64,000 nucleotides of DNA from [Clostridium] viride DSM 6836 (GCA_000620945.1 JHZO01000004.1:62001-126000), one strand, 5' to 3'; positions 8,749 to 19,035 are shown, counted from the stretch's first letter. The notes: generated by a model from the letters alone, not told the origin. Made by a program: numbers and translations.

Positions 8749-9036
8749 ATGAAACCATCCTATCTCTTGCTCTATTTCTGCGTTGCTTCTCTGCTTGGCT
8801 TTCTCCTGATGGGCATTGACAAGAGGAGGGCAAAACGAAATCGATGGCGTATCTCGGAGAAAACGCTTTTTCTAGTCGCCTTGCTGGGTGGGGCAGTTGG
8901 CTCAACCTTGGGGATGCAAGCGTTTCATCATAAAACAAAGCACTGGTATTTCAAGCTTGGCTTTCCCGCTCTTGCCATGCTACAACTGGTGCTGTTGGCA
9001 GCCTACCTCTACTGGTTTACCTTTTTGCGCACCTAA
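8749..9036 (+). CDS. DUF1294 small membrane protein
   Basis: This 95-residue protein has three hydrophobic segments: an N-terminal helix (about 4-22), a central one around LFLVALLGGAVGSTLGM and a C-terminal one. The signature GIDKRRAKRNRWRISEK followed by GGAVGS and the HKTKHWYF motif is that of DUF1294, a widespread family of unknown function. The ATG at 8749 is preferred over an in-frame ATG at 8719-8721 because GAAGGTG precedes it. It lies behind the ribU terminator and 68 bp before a nitroreductase. No function can be assigned. Confidence 0.8.
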   Translation: MKPSYLLLYFCVASLLGFLLMGIDKRRAKRNRWRISEKTLFLVALLGGAVGSTLGMQAFHHKTKHWYFKLGFPALAMLQLVLLAAYLYWFTFLRT

Positions 9037-9104
9037 TACCCCGCAGGGAGGGCGCACGAACCGAAACAGAAACTAGGATATACATAAAAGAAGGAGTCAA
9101 TGAA

Positions 9105-9680
9105 ATGGAATGTAAAGAAGCGATTTACGAACGCCGCAGTATCCGCCACTATCAGGACAAGCAAATTCCTGACGAGGTTTTGGTTGACATTTTGGAAGCC
9201 GGCACCATGGCACCATCTGGAATGAACCTGCAACATTGGCACTTTGTCATGCTCCGCAGTCCCGAAAAACTGAAAGAGTGCTACAAGCTTATGGGTGAGG
9301 TAGCGGACCGATTCCGCCCCATCTTGGAAAATCGCTTTGCCCGCAACCCGCACATCATTCAGGAAACGGAGATTTTCCTCAATGAACTGGGCGGTGCGCC
9401 GGTCTGTATGCTGGCCTTCCTTTCCCGCAAGGAATATAACGGAGCCATGCCGGCCATTTCGGGCGTAGCGGCTGCCATTCAAAACATGCTGCTCTATGCC
9501 CACGAAATTGGCATCGGCTCCTGTTGGATTACGGCTCCCGTGGTGAGTGAATTGCAGCGGAAGTTTGAAGAACGCTTTGCCCCCGATAAAGGGCAATTCA
9601 TTGCCATGGTGACCTTTGGTTATCCCGACGAGGCTCCCTCCGCACCACCCCGCCGCGAAGGCAAGTATGAACTGATGTAA
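9105..9680 (+). CDS. Nitroreductase-family flavoprotein
   Basis: The 191-residue protein has the nitroreductase fold: the N-terminal ERRSIRHYQDKQIP motif (residues 9-22) and APSGMNLQHWHFV (about 36-48) form the FMN phosphate and ring contacts, and GIGSCWIT (about 139-146) is the usual C-terminal FMN-loop region. Such dimeric FMN enzymes reduce quinones, nitroaromatics or other substrates with NAD(P)H. The physiological substrate cannot be read from sequence. A good ribosome binding site (AGAAGGAG) precedes the ATG. Riboflavin uptake by RibU upstream could supply its cofactor, but the two are separately transcribed as far as can be seen. Confidence 0.88.
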   Translation: MECKEAIYERRSIRHYQDKQIPDEVLVDILEAGTMAPSGMNLQHWHFVMLRSPEKLKECYKLMGEVADRFRPILENRFARNPHIIQETEIFLNELGGAPVCMLAFLSRKEYNGAMPAISGVAAAIQNMLLYAHEIGIGSCWITAPVVSELQRKFEERFAPDKGQFIAMVTFGYPDEAPSAPPRREGKYELM

Positions 9681-9754
9681 GCTTGTGGCTGGAAAAAGTT
9701 GCATTTCACAAGTCGGATCGGGCAAAAAGGCGATTTATCGTAGAAGTTTCCTAC

Positions 9755-9783
9755 TTGACGGAACGTGGATGCTGTGCTAAAAT
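9755..9783 (+). promoter_or_regulatory. Promoter of the str-type operon
   Basis: TTGACG (9755-9760), a 17-bp spacer and TAAAAT (9778-9783) lie 63 bp before the L7Ae-like gene. Confidence 0.75.
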
Positions 9784-9845
9784 GTGAGATTGTGGTGCGG
9801 GATTTTCTTTATTCCGCACAGCAAAAAGAAAAAGGAGGGCGCACC

Positions 9846-10091
9846 ATGCTGGAAGCCTTGAAGACAGCTCCAAAGGCCGTTGGGGCAAAGCAGGTGGGAC
9901 GTGCTCTGCGAAGTGGTCAGGCGAAATTGGTGTTTCTGGCCGAGGACGCTGACCCGAAGGTCACAGAGTCCATCGCAAGTCTTTGTAAAGAACACGCGGT
10001 ACCGGTTGAATCGGTGCAAACCATGGCTTCTCTGGGTAAGGCATGCGGCATTTCTGTCGGAAGCGCCGTGGCAGCTTTGCTCGAGAACTAA
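9846..10091 (+). CDS. L7Ae-like RNA-binding ribosomal protein (YbxF type)
   Basis: This 81-residue protein matches the L7Ae/L30e/Gadd45 fold seen in YbxF and YlxQ: GAKQVGRALRSGQAKLVFLAEDADPKV followed by LCKEHAVPVESV and a GKACGISVGSA segment. Family members bind kink-turn RNA. The start at 9846 is chosen because AAAAAGGAGGG lies just before it; the longer frame covers the promoter. In many Firmicutes this gene stands between rpoC and rpsL. Here rpsL follows as expected, but rpoB and rpoC are not upstream and a nitroreductase is there instead, so the operon has been split. Confidence 0.88.
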   Translation: MLEALKTAPKAVGAKQVGRALRSGQAKLVFLAEDADPKVTESIASLCKEHAVPVESVQTMASLGKACGISVGSAVAALLEN

Positions 10092-10107
10092 AAAACTTTG
10101 GTTTTAA

Positions 10108-10138
10108 TTGAATAAGTTTTGTCTTATTCTGTTAAAAT
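10108..10138 (+). promoter_or_regulatory. Possible second promoter in front of rpsL
   Basis: TTGAAT (10108-10113) and TAAAAT (10133-10138) are 19 bp apart, slightly long. It would give rpsL transcripts independent of the L7Ae-like gene. Confidence 0.5.
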
Positions 10139-10169
10139 AGATACCACCATTTGAGAAAGGAGGAAAACT

Positions 10170-10604
10170 ATGCCTACGTTTAATCAGTTGGTCCGCAAGG
10201 GCAGAGAGCAGGTCACCTATAAGTCCACCTCCCCCGCCATGCAGAAGGGCCTCAACACCCTGAAAAACCGTGAGACTGATCAGCCTGCACCTCAGAAGAG
10301 AGGCGTTTGCACCGCAGTCCGTACCTCGACTCCTAAGAAGCCGAACTCCGCACTGCGTAAGATCGCTCGTGTGCGTCTCACCAACGGCTACGAAGTCACC
10401 GCTTATATCCCCGGTGTTGGCCACAACCTGCAGGAGCACTCCGTCGTCATGATTCGTGGCGGTCGTGTTAAGGACCTTCCCGGTGTGCGTTATCACATCA
10501 TCCGCGGCAGCCTGGATACCCAGGGCGTCAACGGTCGTATGCAGAGCCGTTCTAAGTACGGTGCAAAGAGACCCAAGGCTGGCAAGACTGCTGCTAAGAA
10601 GTAA
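10170..10604 (+). CDS. rpsL: 30S ribosomal protein S12
   Basis: S12 sits at the decoding centre of the small subunit. The 144-residue protein has the hallmark [17 protein letters not shown] segment with the lysine (in the TPKKPNSA loop) whose mutation gives streptomycin resistance, still wild-type here, and the second conserved block around [13 protein letters not shown] strong AGAAAGGAGGA site precedes the ATG. The C-terminus is a little longer and more lysine/alanine-rich than in Bacillus. It is unusually separated from rpsG by 195 bp. Confidence 0.98.
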   Translation: MPTFNQLVRKGREQVTYKSTSPAMQKGLNTLKNRETDQPAPQKRGVCTAVRTSTPKKPNSALRKIARVRLTNGYEVTAYIPGVGHNLQEHSVVMIRGGRVKDLPGVRYHIIRGSLDTQGVNGRMQSRSKYGAKRPKAGKTAAKK

Positions 10605-10636
10605 GATCGCCACCAAATTATGACACTATTTTGCGC

Positions 10637-10798
10637 TCAGGCGCAAAGCAAACGCTTTGCCAAGAGTCGCTTATCTTAATATATACATTAGGGTAGGTGT
10701 TTCTCACGGCAGGCACGAGGCTGGATTTCGCCTCACACGGAAAGCGTCCGCTTTTCGAGTACCTATGAAATCATTTTATTATGAAGGAGGGAAGCTAA
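10637..10798 (+). promoter_or_regulatory. Structured rpsL-rpsG intercistronic region
   Basis: Two small adjacent hairpins (TTTGCGC/GCGCAAA and GCAAA/TTTGC) lie at 10630-10661, neither with a U-run. A weak promoter-like pair TTGCCA (10657-10662) and TATATA (10680-10685), 17 bp apart, follows. About 100 nt then contain a GAGGC/GCCTC hairpin, a GAAAGCG/CGCTTTTC hairpin and a GTAGGT/ACCTA pairing that could close the whole element just before the rpsG ribosome binding site. In Escherichia the equivalent gap is the S7 autoregulatory site; whether this unrelated sequence plays that role is inference. Confidence 0.45.
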
Positions 10799-10799
10799 A

Positions 10800-11270
10800 G
10801 TGCCCAGAAGAGGAAACGTACCCAAGCGGGAGGTATTGCCCGATCCCGTGTACCATTCCGTGCTGGTAACAAAGCTTGTCAACAGCATCATGCTGGATGG
10901 CAAAAAAGGCGTGGCACAGAAGGTTGTCTACGGAGCCTTCGATATCGTTCAGGAGAAGCTCGATAAGGATCCCCTGGAGGTATTCACCACCGCACTGGAA
11001 AACATCATGCCGTCTTTAGAGGTCAAGGCCCGTCGTGTTGGCGGTGCTACCTATCAGGTTCCGATGGAGGTTCGTCCGGAGCGCCGTCAGACTCTCGGTC
11101 TGCGTTGGCTCACGACCTACTCCCGCAATCGTAGCGAGAGAACCATGAAGGAGCGTCTGGCAGCAGAGCTGATGGACGCAGTCAATAACCTCGGCGGTGC
11201 AGTGAAGAAGCGCGAGGAAACCCATAGAATGGCAGAGTCCAACAAGGCCTTCGCACACTTCCGCTGGTAA
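10800..11270 (+). CDS. rpsG: 30S ribosomal protein S7
   Basis: S7 nucleates assembly of the 30S head. It begins with GTG at 10800, preceded by GAAGGAGGG. The 156-residue length equals the family norm. Typical segments are [15 protein letters not shown] at the N-terminus, [16 protein letters not shown] in the middle and the C-terminal [15 protein letters not shown]. It is followed 23 bp later by fusA. The 195-bp leader before it is longer than usual and looks structured, so its translation may be regulated separately from rpsL. Confidence 0.98.
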   Translation: MPRRGNVPKREVLPDPVYHSVLVTKLVNSIMLDGKKGVAQKVVYGAFDIVQEKLDKDPLEVFTTALENIMPSLEVKARRVGGATYQVPMEVRPERRQTLGLRWLTTYSRNRSERTMKERLAAELMDAVNNLGGAVKKREETHRMAESNKAFAHFRW

Positions 11271-11293
11271 TTCACGATATTTGGAGTTTGATT

Positions 11294-13375
11294 ATGCCAA
11301 GAAAAGTATCCATTGACAAAACCCGTAATATCGGCATCATGGCCCATATTGACGCGGGTAAAACCACCACCACAGAACGTATTCTGTACTACACCGGCGT
11401 CAACTACAAAATCGGTGAGACCCACGAAGGTACCGCAACCATGGACTGGATGGCTCAGGAGCAGGAGCGTGGTATTACCATTACCTCCGCTGCAACCACC
11501 TGTTTCTGGAAGGAACATCGTGTTAACATCATCGACACCCCTGGCCACGTTGACTTTACGGTAGAGGTGGAGCGTTCCTTGCGCGTACTGGACGGTTCCG
11601 TAACCGTTATGTGCGCAAAGGGTGGCGTTGAGCCCCAGTCTGAAACCGTTTGGCGTCAGGCTGACCACTACCACGTTCCCCGCATGATTTACGTCAATAA
11701 GATGGATATCATGGGTGCGGACTTCTATCGTGTGGTGGACATGGTTCACGACCGCCTGAAGGCAAACGCTGTTCCCATTCAGCTGCCCATTGGCAAAGAA
11801 GAAACCTTTAAGGGAATCATTGACCTGGTCGAGATGAAGGCACATGTCTTCTATGACGACCTGGGTAAGGACCTTCGTATTGAGGAAATTCCCGAAGATA
11901 TGAAGGAACTGGCTGCAGAGTACCGTCTGAAGCTCGTAGAAGCCGTATCCGACTTCGACGAAGACATCATGATGGCCTACCTGGAAGGCGAAGACGTGGA
12001 TGCCGCTACCATGAAGAAGGCAATCCGTCTGGCTACCATCGAGGTCAAGATGGTTCCCGTTATCTGCGGTACTTCTTACCGCAACAAGGGTGTGCAGGAA
12101 TTGCTCGACGCCATTGTCGACTATATGCCCTCCCCCAACGACGTTCCCGCCATCACTGGTGTCGACCCCGACTCCGGTGAGGAGGATAGCCGTCCTGCCA
12201 ACGACGAAGGCCCCTTCGCCGCTCTGGCCTTCAAGATTATGACCGACCCCTATGTGGGCCGCCTGTCCTTCTTCCGTGTGTACTCTGGTACGCTGACCAC
12301 CGGCTCTGCCGTGTTCAACAGCACCAAGGGCAACCGTGAGCGCGTGGGCCGCATCCTGCAGATGCACGCAAACCACCGTGAGGACATCGAGGTCGTATAC
12401 AGCGGCGACATTGCTGCTGCAGTTGGCCTGAAGAACACCACCACCGGTGACACCCTCTGTGACGAAAAGAATGCCATCATTCTGGAGTCCATGGAGTTCC
12501 CCGATCCCGTTATCCGAGTCGCCATTGAGCCTAAGACCAAGGCTGGTCAGGAAAAGATGGGCATCGCTCTCATGAAGCTTGCAGAGGAAGATCCCACCTT
12601 TAAGACCTACACCGACGAAGAAACCGGACAGACCATCATCGCCGGCATGGGCGAGCTCCACCTGGAAATCATCGTGGATCGTCTTCTGCGTGAATTCAAG
12701 GTTGAGGCAAACGTTGGTAAGCCCCAGGTTGCTTACAAGGAAACCATCACCAAGAACGTGGAGCAGGATACCAAGTATGCTCGTCAGTCCGGCGGTAAGG
12801 GTCAGTACGGTCACTGTAAGATCCGTGTGGAACCCAACGAGTCCGGCAAGGGCTACGAGTTCGTCAACGGCATCGTGGGCGGCGCCATCCCCAAGGAATA
12901 CATTCCTGCGGTTGATGCCGGTATCCGCGGCGCAATGGAAGCTGGTATCTTAGCCGGCTATCCCGTGGTTGACGTTAAGGTTACCCTGTACGATGGATCG
13001 TACCACGAGGTTGACTCCTCCGAAATGGCCTTTAAGATTGCCGGTTCTATGGCATTCAAGGAAGCTTGCCGCAAGGCGGGCCCCATCCTGCAGGAGCCCA
13101 TCATGAAGGTCAGCGTCAACGTCCCCGAGGATTACATGGGCGACGTCATCGGCGACCTCAACTCCCGCCGTGGTCAGATTCAGGGCATGGAAGCTCGTTC
13201 CGGTGCCCAGCAGATCGACGCCATTGTACCTCTTTCTGAAATGTTCGGTTATGCAACCGACCTTCGTAGCCGTACGCAGGGCCGTGGTCAGTATTCCATG
13301 GAGCCCAGCCACTATATCGAAATGCCCAAGAGCATTACCGAGAAGATTGTGGCACTGCGCAATGCCAACGACTAA
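11294..13375 (+). CDS. fusA: Elongation factor G
   Basis: EF-G is the ribosomal translocase GTPase. The ATG at 11294 is preferred to an in-frame TTG at 11288 because TGGAG sits seven bases before it. The 693-residue protein has the five-domain layout: GTP-binding motifs AHIDAGKTT (P-loop), RGITITSA (switch I), DTPGHVDF (G3) and NKMD (G4), then domains II-V ending in the [17 protein letters not shown] segment. Codon use is strongly biased toward C-ending codons as expected for a highly expressed gene, which creates a 565-codon antisense open frame without meaning. Confidence 0.98.
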   Translation: MPRKVSIDKTRNIGIMAHIDAGKTTTTERILYYTGVNYKIGETHEGTATMDWMAQEQERGITITSAATTCFWKEHRVNIIDTPGHVDFTVEVERSLRVLDGSVTVMCAKGGVEPQSETVWRQADHYHVPRMIYVNKMDIMGADFYRVVDMVHDRLKANAVPIQLPIGKEETFKGIIDLVEMKAHVFYDDLGKDLRIEEIPEDMKELAAEYRLKLVEAVSDFDEDIMMAYLEGEDVDAATMKKAIRLATIEVKMVPVICGTSYRNKGVQELLDAIVDYMPSPNDVPAITGVDPDSGEEDSRPANDEGPFAALAFKIMTDPYVGRLSFFRVYSGTLTTGSAVFNSTKGNRERVGRILQMHANHREDIEVVYSGDIAAAVGLKNTTTGDTLCDEKNAIILESMEFPDPVIRVAIEPKTKAGQEKMGIALMKLAEEDPTFKTYTDEETGQTIIAGMGELHLEIIVDRLLREFKVEANVGKPQVAYKETITKNVEQDTKYARQSGGKGQYGHCKIRVEPNESGKGYEFVNGIVGGAIPKEYIPAVDAGIRGAMEAGILAGYPVVDVKVTLYDGSYHEVDSSEMAFKIAGSMAFKEACRKAGPILQEPIMKVSVNVPEDYMGDVIGDLNSRRGQIQGMEARSGAQQIDAIVPLSEMFGYATDLRSRTQGRGQYSMEPSHYIEMPKSITEKIVALRNAND

Positions 13376-13400
13376 GGCTGAAGTTTTTTCGCCTTTCGCA

Positions 13401-13429
13401 TTGTCTTTTCTGCCGTATTACGGTAAAAT
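13401..13429 (+). promoter_or_regulatory. Promoter of tuf
   Basis: TTGTCT (13401-13406) and TAAAAT (13424-13429) are 17 bp apart in the 121-bp gap after fusA. A separate tuf promoter fits the excess of EF-Tu over other operon products. Confidence 0.65.
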
Positions 13430-13496
13430 GGCATCAATCCGCCTAGGATTGAACATATAGACGATTTGATTCGTACTTTAAGGAGGATTATCAATC

Positions 13497-14699
<1,203 letters not shown>

Positions 14700-14715
14700 T
14701 TTTCCTCGGATTCAA

Positions 14716-14750
14716 AAGAGGGCAAAGCTTGACTTTGCCCTCTTTTTTTG
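14716..14750 (+). terminator. Terminator after tuf
   Basis: AGAGGGCAAAG and CTTTGCCCTCT form an 11-bp perfect stem with a TTTTTTTG tail. Confidence 0.95.
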
Positions 14751-14786
14751 TTTTTATAAAAGGGATACTTCGAACGGAGGTGCACT

Positions 14787-15644
14787 ATGCCAGAAGTTAC
14801 AGAACCAACTCAAGAGTTTGTCAACTCGTGGAAGGATGTTTTTACTGCCGTGGAACGGGGGGGCTGGGAATTCTTCGGATTTTTACTGTTAAAAGTAGTT
14901 CTGATTATAGCTGCTGGGCTGATCATCAAACGCATACTCTTGGCAAGTTTTGACCGGGTGATGACGCGAGCCGGGACCGAAAAGGGCTTACAAAGGTTTC
15001 TGAAATCGTGCATAAACATTATCTTATGGATCATTTTGTTGATGGTTGTTCTGGGCTCCATTGGGATTGACACTACTGCACTCTTAGCGGTTTTTGGTGT
15101 GGCAGGCCTAGCCATTTCCCTAGCTGTAAAGGATAGCTTGGCCAATTTTGCAGGAGGAATCAACCTACTGGTCAGCAAGGCCTTCGTGGTGGGAGACTAT
15201 ATTGAGATCGATCAGGATGGGGGAACCGTCCATGATATCGGCATGATTCATACCACCTTGCAAACCGTGGACAATCGCCGCATTATGCTGCCCAACAGCA
15301 AGGTGATGAGTGCCCGCGTCATCAACTTTTCCACCGAAGAGCAACGCCGTGTGGACATTAGCTTTTCGGCTTCCTACGAAGCACCCATCGAACGAGTGCA
15401 AGATGCAATTCTGCACATGATCTCCCAACAGAAGCGGGCCTATTTTCAACCGGAACCAACGGTGCTGGTCAAGCAGTATGGGGAGAGCGCCATTGAGTAT
15501 ACCATGCGTGTCTGGTGCCATCGAGATGACTATTGGGATTTGTACTTTGAACTGTTGGGACAAATTAAGCCGGCTCTGGATGCAGCCGGAGTGGAAATGA
15601 CCTATCCCCATCTGAATGTGCACATTCAGGGCAAGACACCGTAA
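14787..15644 (+). CDS. Small-conductance mechanosensitive channel, MscS family
   Basis: This 285-residue protein forms a membrane channel that opens under hypo-osmotic stress. Three membrane helices lie in the first 120 residues. The pore helix region GVAGLAISLAVKDSLANFAGG is the classic TM3 signature, followed by the beta domain FVVGDYIEIDQDGGTVHDIGM and the LPNSK motif, then the alpha/beta C-terminal cage domain. The size matches Escherichia MscS. GGAGGTG precedes the ATG. It is flanked by terminators on both sides and so is monocistronic. Confidence 0.93.
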   Translation: MPEVTEPTQEFVNSWKDVFTAVERGGWEFFGFLLLKVVLIIAAGLIIKRILLASFDRVMTRAGTEKGLQRFLKSCINIILWIILLMVVLGSIGIDTTALLAVFGVAGLAISLAVKDSLANFAGGINLLVSKAFVVGDYIEIDQDGGTVHDIGMIHTTLQTVDNRRIMLPNSKVMSARVINFSTEEQRRVDISFSASYEAPIERVQDAILHMISQQKRAYFQPEPTVLVKQYGESAIEYTMRVWCHRDDYWDLYFELLGQIKPALDAAGVEMTYPHLNVHIQGKTP

Positions 15645-15677
15645 AAGCCTGTGGACAAAAATTCCACAGGCTTTTTC
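15644..15677 (+). terminator. Terminator after the MscS gene
   Basis: AAAGCCTGTGGA and TCCACAGGCTTT form a 12-bp stem followed by TTCC. It begins inside the stop codon. Confidence 0.8.
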
Positions 15678-15743
15678 CGGCATCAGGAGGAAATTACTTT
15701 TGTGTAGAAATGTCAAAAGACACGAGTGCGACACCTTGGGTTT

Positions 15744-16223
15744 TTAAGAAGGGCGGGTCAGACCGTGGAGGACCTCCCCAGTATCGTTTCGGAATACTTC
15801 GCCTCCAATGACGTTATTTTTATAGATAAGCAGACTGATCATCACGTTTTTTAAGTCACCAGGATAGTTCTGTACCCCATAGGTATATCGTTTGACGGTC
15901 TTTCCACTGTATTTGCTTAGATCAAAGCCTTGGTCGCTCTGGATGGCCAGATAGTCATCAAAGGAAGCATCAAAGGTTTCCGGGATTTTGATCTCTTCCA
16001 CGGTCAGAGCTTCCGGGGAAGTGGTCCAACCGAGCTGTCCTAGGTAGGTCACACGATCCTCATTGGTCTTGATGCCCTTGGGGGAGACGCTGGAAGCAAC
16101 ACTTTGGGCACCCCAGAGGCTATGGAACCCCGCGAAGGAACCAAGCAATCCGCAGACAAGAATGAGTGCGATTGCGCCGATGACCATGCGTTTGCGATGC
16201 AACTTAGCAGCATAAATAATCAT
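15744..16223 (-). CDS. DUF4830 membrane-anchored protein
   Basis: The 159-residue protein has a basic N-terminus, one hydrophobic helix (about 13-33) and an exposed C-terminal domain matching DUF4830: TYLGQLGWTTSPEALTVEEIKIP, FDLSKYSGKTVKRYTYGV and NNVIGGEVF. This family is common in Clostridia and has no known function. The ATG is preceded by GAAAGGAG. It is transcribed opposite to its neighbours. The helix could be an anchor or an uncleaved signal; no lipobox cysteine is present. Confidence 0.8.
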   Translation of the reverse strand: MIIYAAKLHRKRMVIGAIALILVCGLLGSFAGFHSLWGAQSVASSVSPKGIKTNEDRVTYLGQLGWTTSPEALTVEEIKIPETFDASFDDYLAIQSDQGFDLSKYSGKTVKRYTYGVQNYPGDLKNVMISLLIYKNNVIGGEVFRNDTGEVLHGLTRPS

Positions 16224-16293
16224 GAATGGACAAACTCCTTTCGTAATTGCTCCGCAAACGGCGGCGCAGATGGAGAACGATTGCTACACTTTA

Positions 16294-16322
16294 TGGTCAA
16301 ACTGGGAAAAATATGCTACAAT
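16294..16322 (+). promoter_or_regulatory. Possible promoter of the pseudouridine synthase gene
   Basis: TGGTCA (four of six matches) and TACAAT (16317-16322) are 17 bp apart, 36 bp before the start codon. Confidence 0.4.
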
Positions 16323-16358
16323 TAGCTTTATTTCTAAAACAAGCTGGGGGAGAAGCGC

Positions 16359-17057
16359 ATGGAACGAGTGGACAAACTGCTGAGTAACACGGGTCGCTGG
16401 TCCAGAAAAGAGGTGCGATCCTTGGTAAAGGCCGGTCGCGTGCGTGTAGGTGATGTGGTGATCCGGGATGCCGCTGACAAGGTGCCGGAAGAGAGCGTCC
16501 TGTTGGTGGATGGGGAAGCAGTCCGGGTCGAAACAAAGGTCTACTTGATGATGCACAAACCAAGTGGCGTGATTTCCTCCACAGAAGATCCGCGGGAGAA
16601 AACCGTGCTGGATCTGCTCCCGGAATCCTACCGCAAGCAGGATCTGTTTCCTGTGGGACGTTTGGACAAGGACACGGAGGGACTGTTGCTGCTCACAAAC
16701 GATGGTCCCTTGGCTCATCACCTCCTATCTCCACGCCATCACGTGGAAAAAACCTATTTTGCGGAGGTCGAGGGAACGCTTCAACGAGAGGACGTAGACG
16801 CCTTTCAAGCCGGCATTCGCTTACGGGACGGAACGCTTTGCCAAGCAGCCGGACTCGAAATCTTGTCTCGCCACACTGCGCTGGTAACCCTGCAAGAAGG
16901 AAAGTACCATCAAGTCAAGCGCATGCTGGCTTCCCTTGGAAAGCCGGTGTTATACCTAAAACGCATATCTATGGGCAAACTACGGTTGGATGAAAGCCTT
17001 GCCCCTGGTGAGTTTCGTCCCTTGACGCAAGAGGAACGGGTCTTGCTTGGGTTGTAA
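16359..17057 (+). CDS. RsuA/RluB-family pseudouridine synthase
   Basis: The 232-residue enzyme has an N-terminal S4 RNA-binding domain (MERVDKLLSNTGRWSRKEVRSLVKAG) followed by the catalytic pseudouridine synthase domain. The motif GRLDKDTEGLLLLTND carries the catalytic aspartate, Asp103, and EGKYHQVKRM is the conserved C-terminal block. Members isomerise a specific uridine in 16S (RsuA) or 23S (RluB/E) rRNA; length and S4 domain fit RsuA best, but the target base cannot be read from the sequence. GGGGGAGAAG precedes the ATG. It is transcribed alone. Confidence 0.9.
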   Translation: MERVDKLLSNTGRWSRKEVRSLVKAGRVRVGDVVIRDAADKVPEESVLLVDGEAVRVETKVYLMMHKPSGVISSTEDPREKTVLDLLPESYRKQDLFPVGRLDKDTEGLLLLTNDGPLAHHLLSPRHHVEKTYFAEVEGTLQREDVDAFQAGIRLRDGTLCQAAGLEILSRHTALVTLQEGKYHQVKRMLASLGKPVLYLKRISMGKLRLDESLAPGEFRPLTQEERVLLGL

Positions 17058-17108
17058 CCGTTTTGCAAAAATATTCGGCATTTTCCACAAATTATATCGG
17101 GACAGCTC

Positions 17109-17137
17109 TTGCAATCCGTCGAACAAGAAGGTATAAT
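17109..17137 (+). promoter_or_regulatory. Promoter of the PucR/CdaR-type regulator
   Basis: TTGCAA (17109-17114), a 17-bp spacer and a perfect TATAAT (17132-17137). Confidence 0.8.
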
Positions 17138-17195
17138 AGAACAAAAATAATGGCGTATTTTGTACGCTTATGAGGAAAGAACAGGAGGAAGGAGC

Positions 17196-18287
17196 ATGTC
17201 CAGCAGAGTTTTCCAGAGCATCGTGCTTCAAATGAAGGAAAGTACAGATCGTGCCATTGGTGTCATTGACGAAAGCGGGACGGTGGTTTCCTGCAATCAA
17301 TTGACCTGGATCGGAGAGAAGTGGGAGGGCGTTGCCAGTGTTCTCGGCTCTGGAGATGCCGGTATTATGACCTATGGTGACAAGACCTTAAAGCCTCTCA
17401 TGAACCGGGATACGCATTTTGACTATGCCGCGTTTGTGCAAGGAACCGATGAGCAAGCCAAGCTGATTTGCTCTTTGGTCAGCGTGGCCCTCAACAGTGC
17501 CAAGGCTTACTACGAGGAAAAGCACGATAAAAAGGCATTCATCAAGAGCATCATTTCCGACAATATTTTGTTGGGCGATATCTACGCCAGAGCGAAGGAA
17601 CTGCACTTTGTTTCCGAGGCACCCCGCGCGGTCTTTTTAATCCGTCAGAATGCTACGGCCGATATCTCGGTGGTGGATGCGGTACAGGCCATCTTCGCGG
17701 AGAATCCAGAGGACTTTGTCATTTCCATCAACGAGACGGATATTGCGGTCATTAAGCTGCTCACCGATGGGGGAGACAGCAAGGAGCTCTTTCGCATTGC
17801 CAAGGGGATTGAGGATGGTCTGCCCCAAGCACAGAAAAATAAGACCACCATTGGCATTGGTACGGTCGTTCCCCACATCCGTGATTTGGCAAAGGCCTAT
17901 AAAGAAGCCGGAGTCGCCATTGAGGTTGGAAAAGTGTTCGACACGGAGAAGACCATCATCAACTATGAGAATCTCGGCATTGGCCGTCTGATTTATCAAT
18001 TGCCCACCACCTTGTGTGGCATGTTCCTTCAGGAAGTCTTTAAGAAGAATCCGATCGATGCCCTGGATCAGGAAACGCTCTTTACCATCAATAAGTTCTT
18101 TGAGAACAACCTCAACGTTTCGGAGACAGCCCGAAAGCTTTTTGTCCACCGAAACACTTTGGTATATCGCTTAGAGAAAATTAAGAAGCTCACTGGTCTG
18201 GACTTACGGGAGTTCGATGATGCCATCACCTTTAAAGTAGCTCTCATGGTGAAAAAATACTTGGTCTCCCGCGGTATTGATTCCTGA
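17196..18287 (+). CDS. PucR/CdaR-family transcriptional regulator
   Basis: The 363-residue protein ends in the helix-turn-helix typical of the PucR/CdaR family: FFENNLNVSETARKLFVHRNTLVYRLEKI (split here as FFENNLNVSETARKL then FVHRNTLVYRLEKIKKLTG), residues about 306-340. The N-terminal half resembles a sensory domain with a VIDESGTVVSCN start; the middle is a GGDEF-like CdaR region without active-site residues. Such proteins control catabolic or stress genes after binding a small ligand, unknown here. The start at 17196 follows AGGAGGAAGGAGC. It directly precedes ftsE, with the ftsE start 61 bp downstream and no terminator, so co-transcription is likely. Confidence 0.82.
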   Translation: MSSRVFQSIVLQMKESTDRAIGVIDESGTVVSCNQLTWIGEKWEGVASVLGSGDAGIMTYGDKTLKPLMNRDTHFDYAAFVQGTDEQAKLICSLVSVALNSAKAYYEEKHDKKAFIKSIISDNILLGDIYARAKELHFVSEAPRAVFLIRQNATADISVVDAVQAIFAENPEDFVISINETDIAVIKLLTDGGDSKELFRIAKGIEDGLPQAQKNKTTIGIGTVVPHIRDLAKAYKEAGVAIEVGKVFDTEKTIINYENLGIGRLIYQLPTTLCGMFLQEVFKKNPIDALDQETLFTINKFFENNLNVSETARKLFVHRNTLVYRLEKIKKLTGLDLREFDDAITFKVALMVKKYLVSRGIDS

Positions 18288-18348
18288 GTATCCGGACAGG
18301 CAGAGGCTATGCTCTGCCCAACCCGAAGAAGGAATAGGAGTATTTGCT

Positions 18349-19035
18349 TTGATTAAGTTAATTGATGTACAAAAAGAATATGAGAATGGGACGAAAGCAC
18401 TAAAAGGCGTGAATATGACCATCGAGGACGGAGACTTTGTCTTTCTGGTCGGACCGTCCGGATCGGGCAAGTCCACGATTATTAAACTCATTACCGGCGA
18501 AGTGAAGCCATCCGATGGCCGTGTCATGGTCAACGGATACAATATGGGTGACATTAACCACAAGCAGATTCCAGCCATGCGCCGCACCCTCGGCGTCGTG
18601 TTTCAGGACTTTCGTCTCATCCAGAAAAAGACCATTTACGACAACCTGACCTTTGCTATGCGTACCGTTGGATCAAGACCCAGCACCATTCGTCGAAGAA
18701 TTACCTATGTGCTGAACTTGGTTGGTCTGGGAGACAAGGCCAACCAATTTCCTGATCAGATCTCCGGTGGTGAACAGCAACGTGTGGCCATTGCGCGTGC
18801 GCTTGTGAATAACCCCAGTGTCATCATTGCCGATGAACCGACGGGCAACCTCGACCCACGCCGATCACTGGAGATCATGAAGCTCTTAGAGGAAATTAAC
18901 CGACTGGGGACTACGGTTTTGGTGGTAACGCATGAAAAAGATCTTGTCAATCGCTTTGACAAGCGCGTGGTTGCCATTGAGAACGGCAGAATAATCAGTG
19001 ATGGGGCAGGTGGGTATTACAACAATGAGCGCTAA
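18349..19035 (+). CDS. ftsE: Cell division ATP-binding protein FtsE
   Basis: FtsE is the ATPase that with FtsX transmits a signal across the membrane to activate peptidoglycan hydrolases. The TTG at 18349, eight bases after AATAGGAG, gives the family-standard length of 228 residues starting MIKLIDVQKEYENG. Visible motifs are Walker A GPSGSGKST, the ABC signature SGGEQQRVAIARAL, Walker B IIADEPTGNLDP and the switch histidine in VVTHEKD. It overlaps ftsX by 11 bp, which indicates coupled translation. Confidence 0.95.
   Translation: MIKLIDVQKEYENGTKALKGVNMTIEDGDFVFLVGPSGSGKSTIIKLITGEVKPSDGRVMVNGYNMGDINHKQIPAMRRTLGVVFQDFRLIQKKTIYDNLTFAMRTVGSRPSTIRRRITYVLNLVGLGDKANQFPDQISGGEQQRVAIARALVNNPSVIIADEPTGNLDPRRSLEIMKLLEEINRLGTTVLVVTHEKDLVNRFDKRVVAIENGRIISDGAGGYYNNER

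Noticed and set aside
9033-9725. 230-codon minus-strand open frame
   Set aside because: Lies antisense to the nitroreductase gene, which has a clear flavin-binding sequence.
11117-12814. 565-codon minus-strand open frame
   Set aside because: It is antisense to fusA and arises from the strong codon bias of that gene; it has no family features.
14729-14760. TTGACT as a -35 for the mscS-type gene
   Set aside because: It lies inside the tuf terminator and the spacing to any -10 is wrong.
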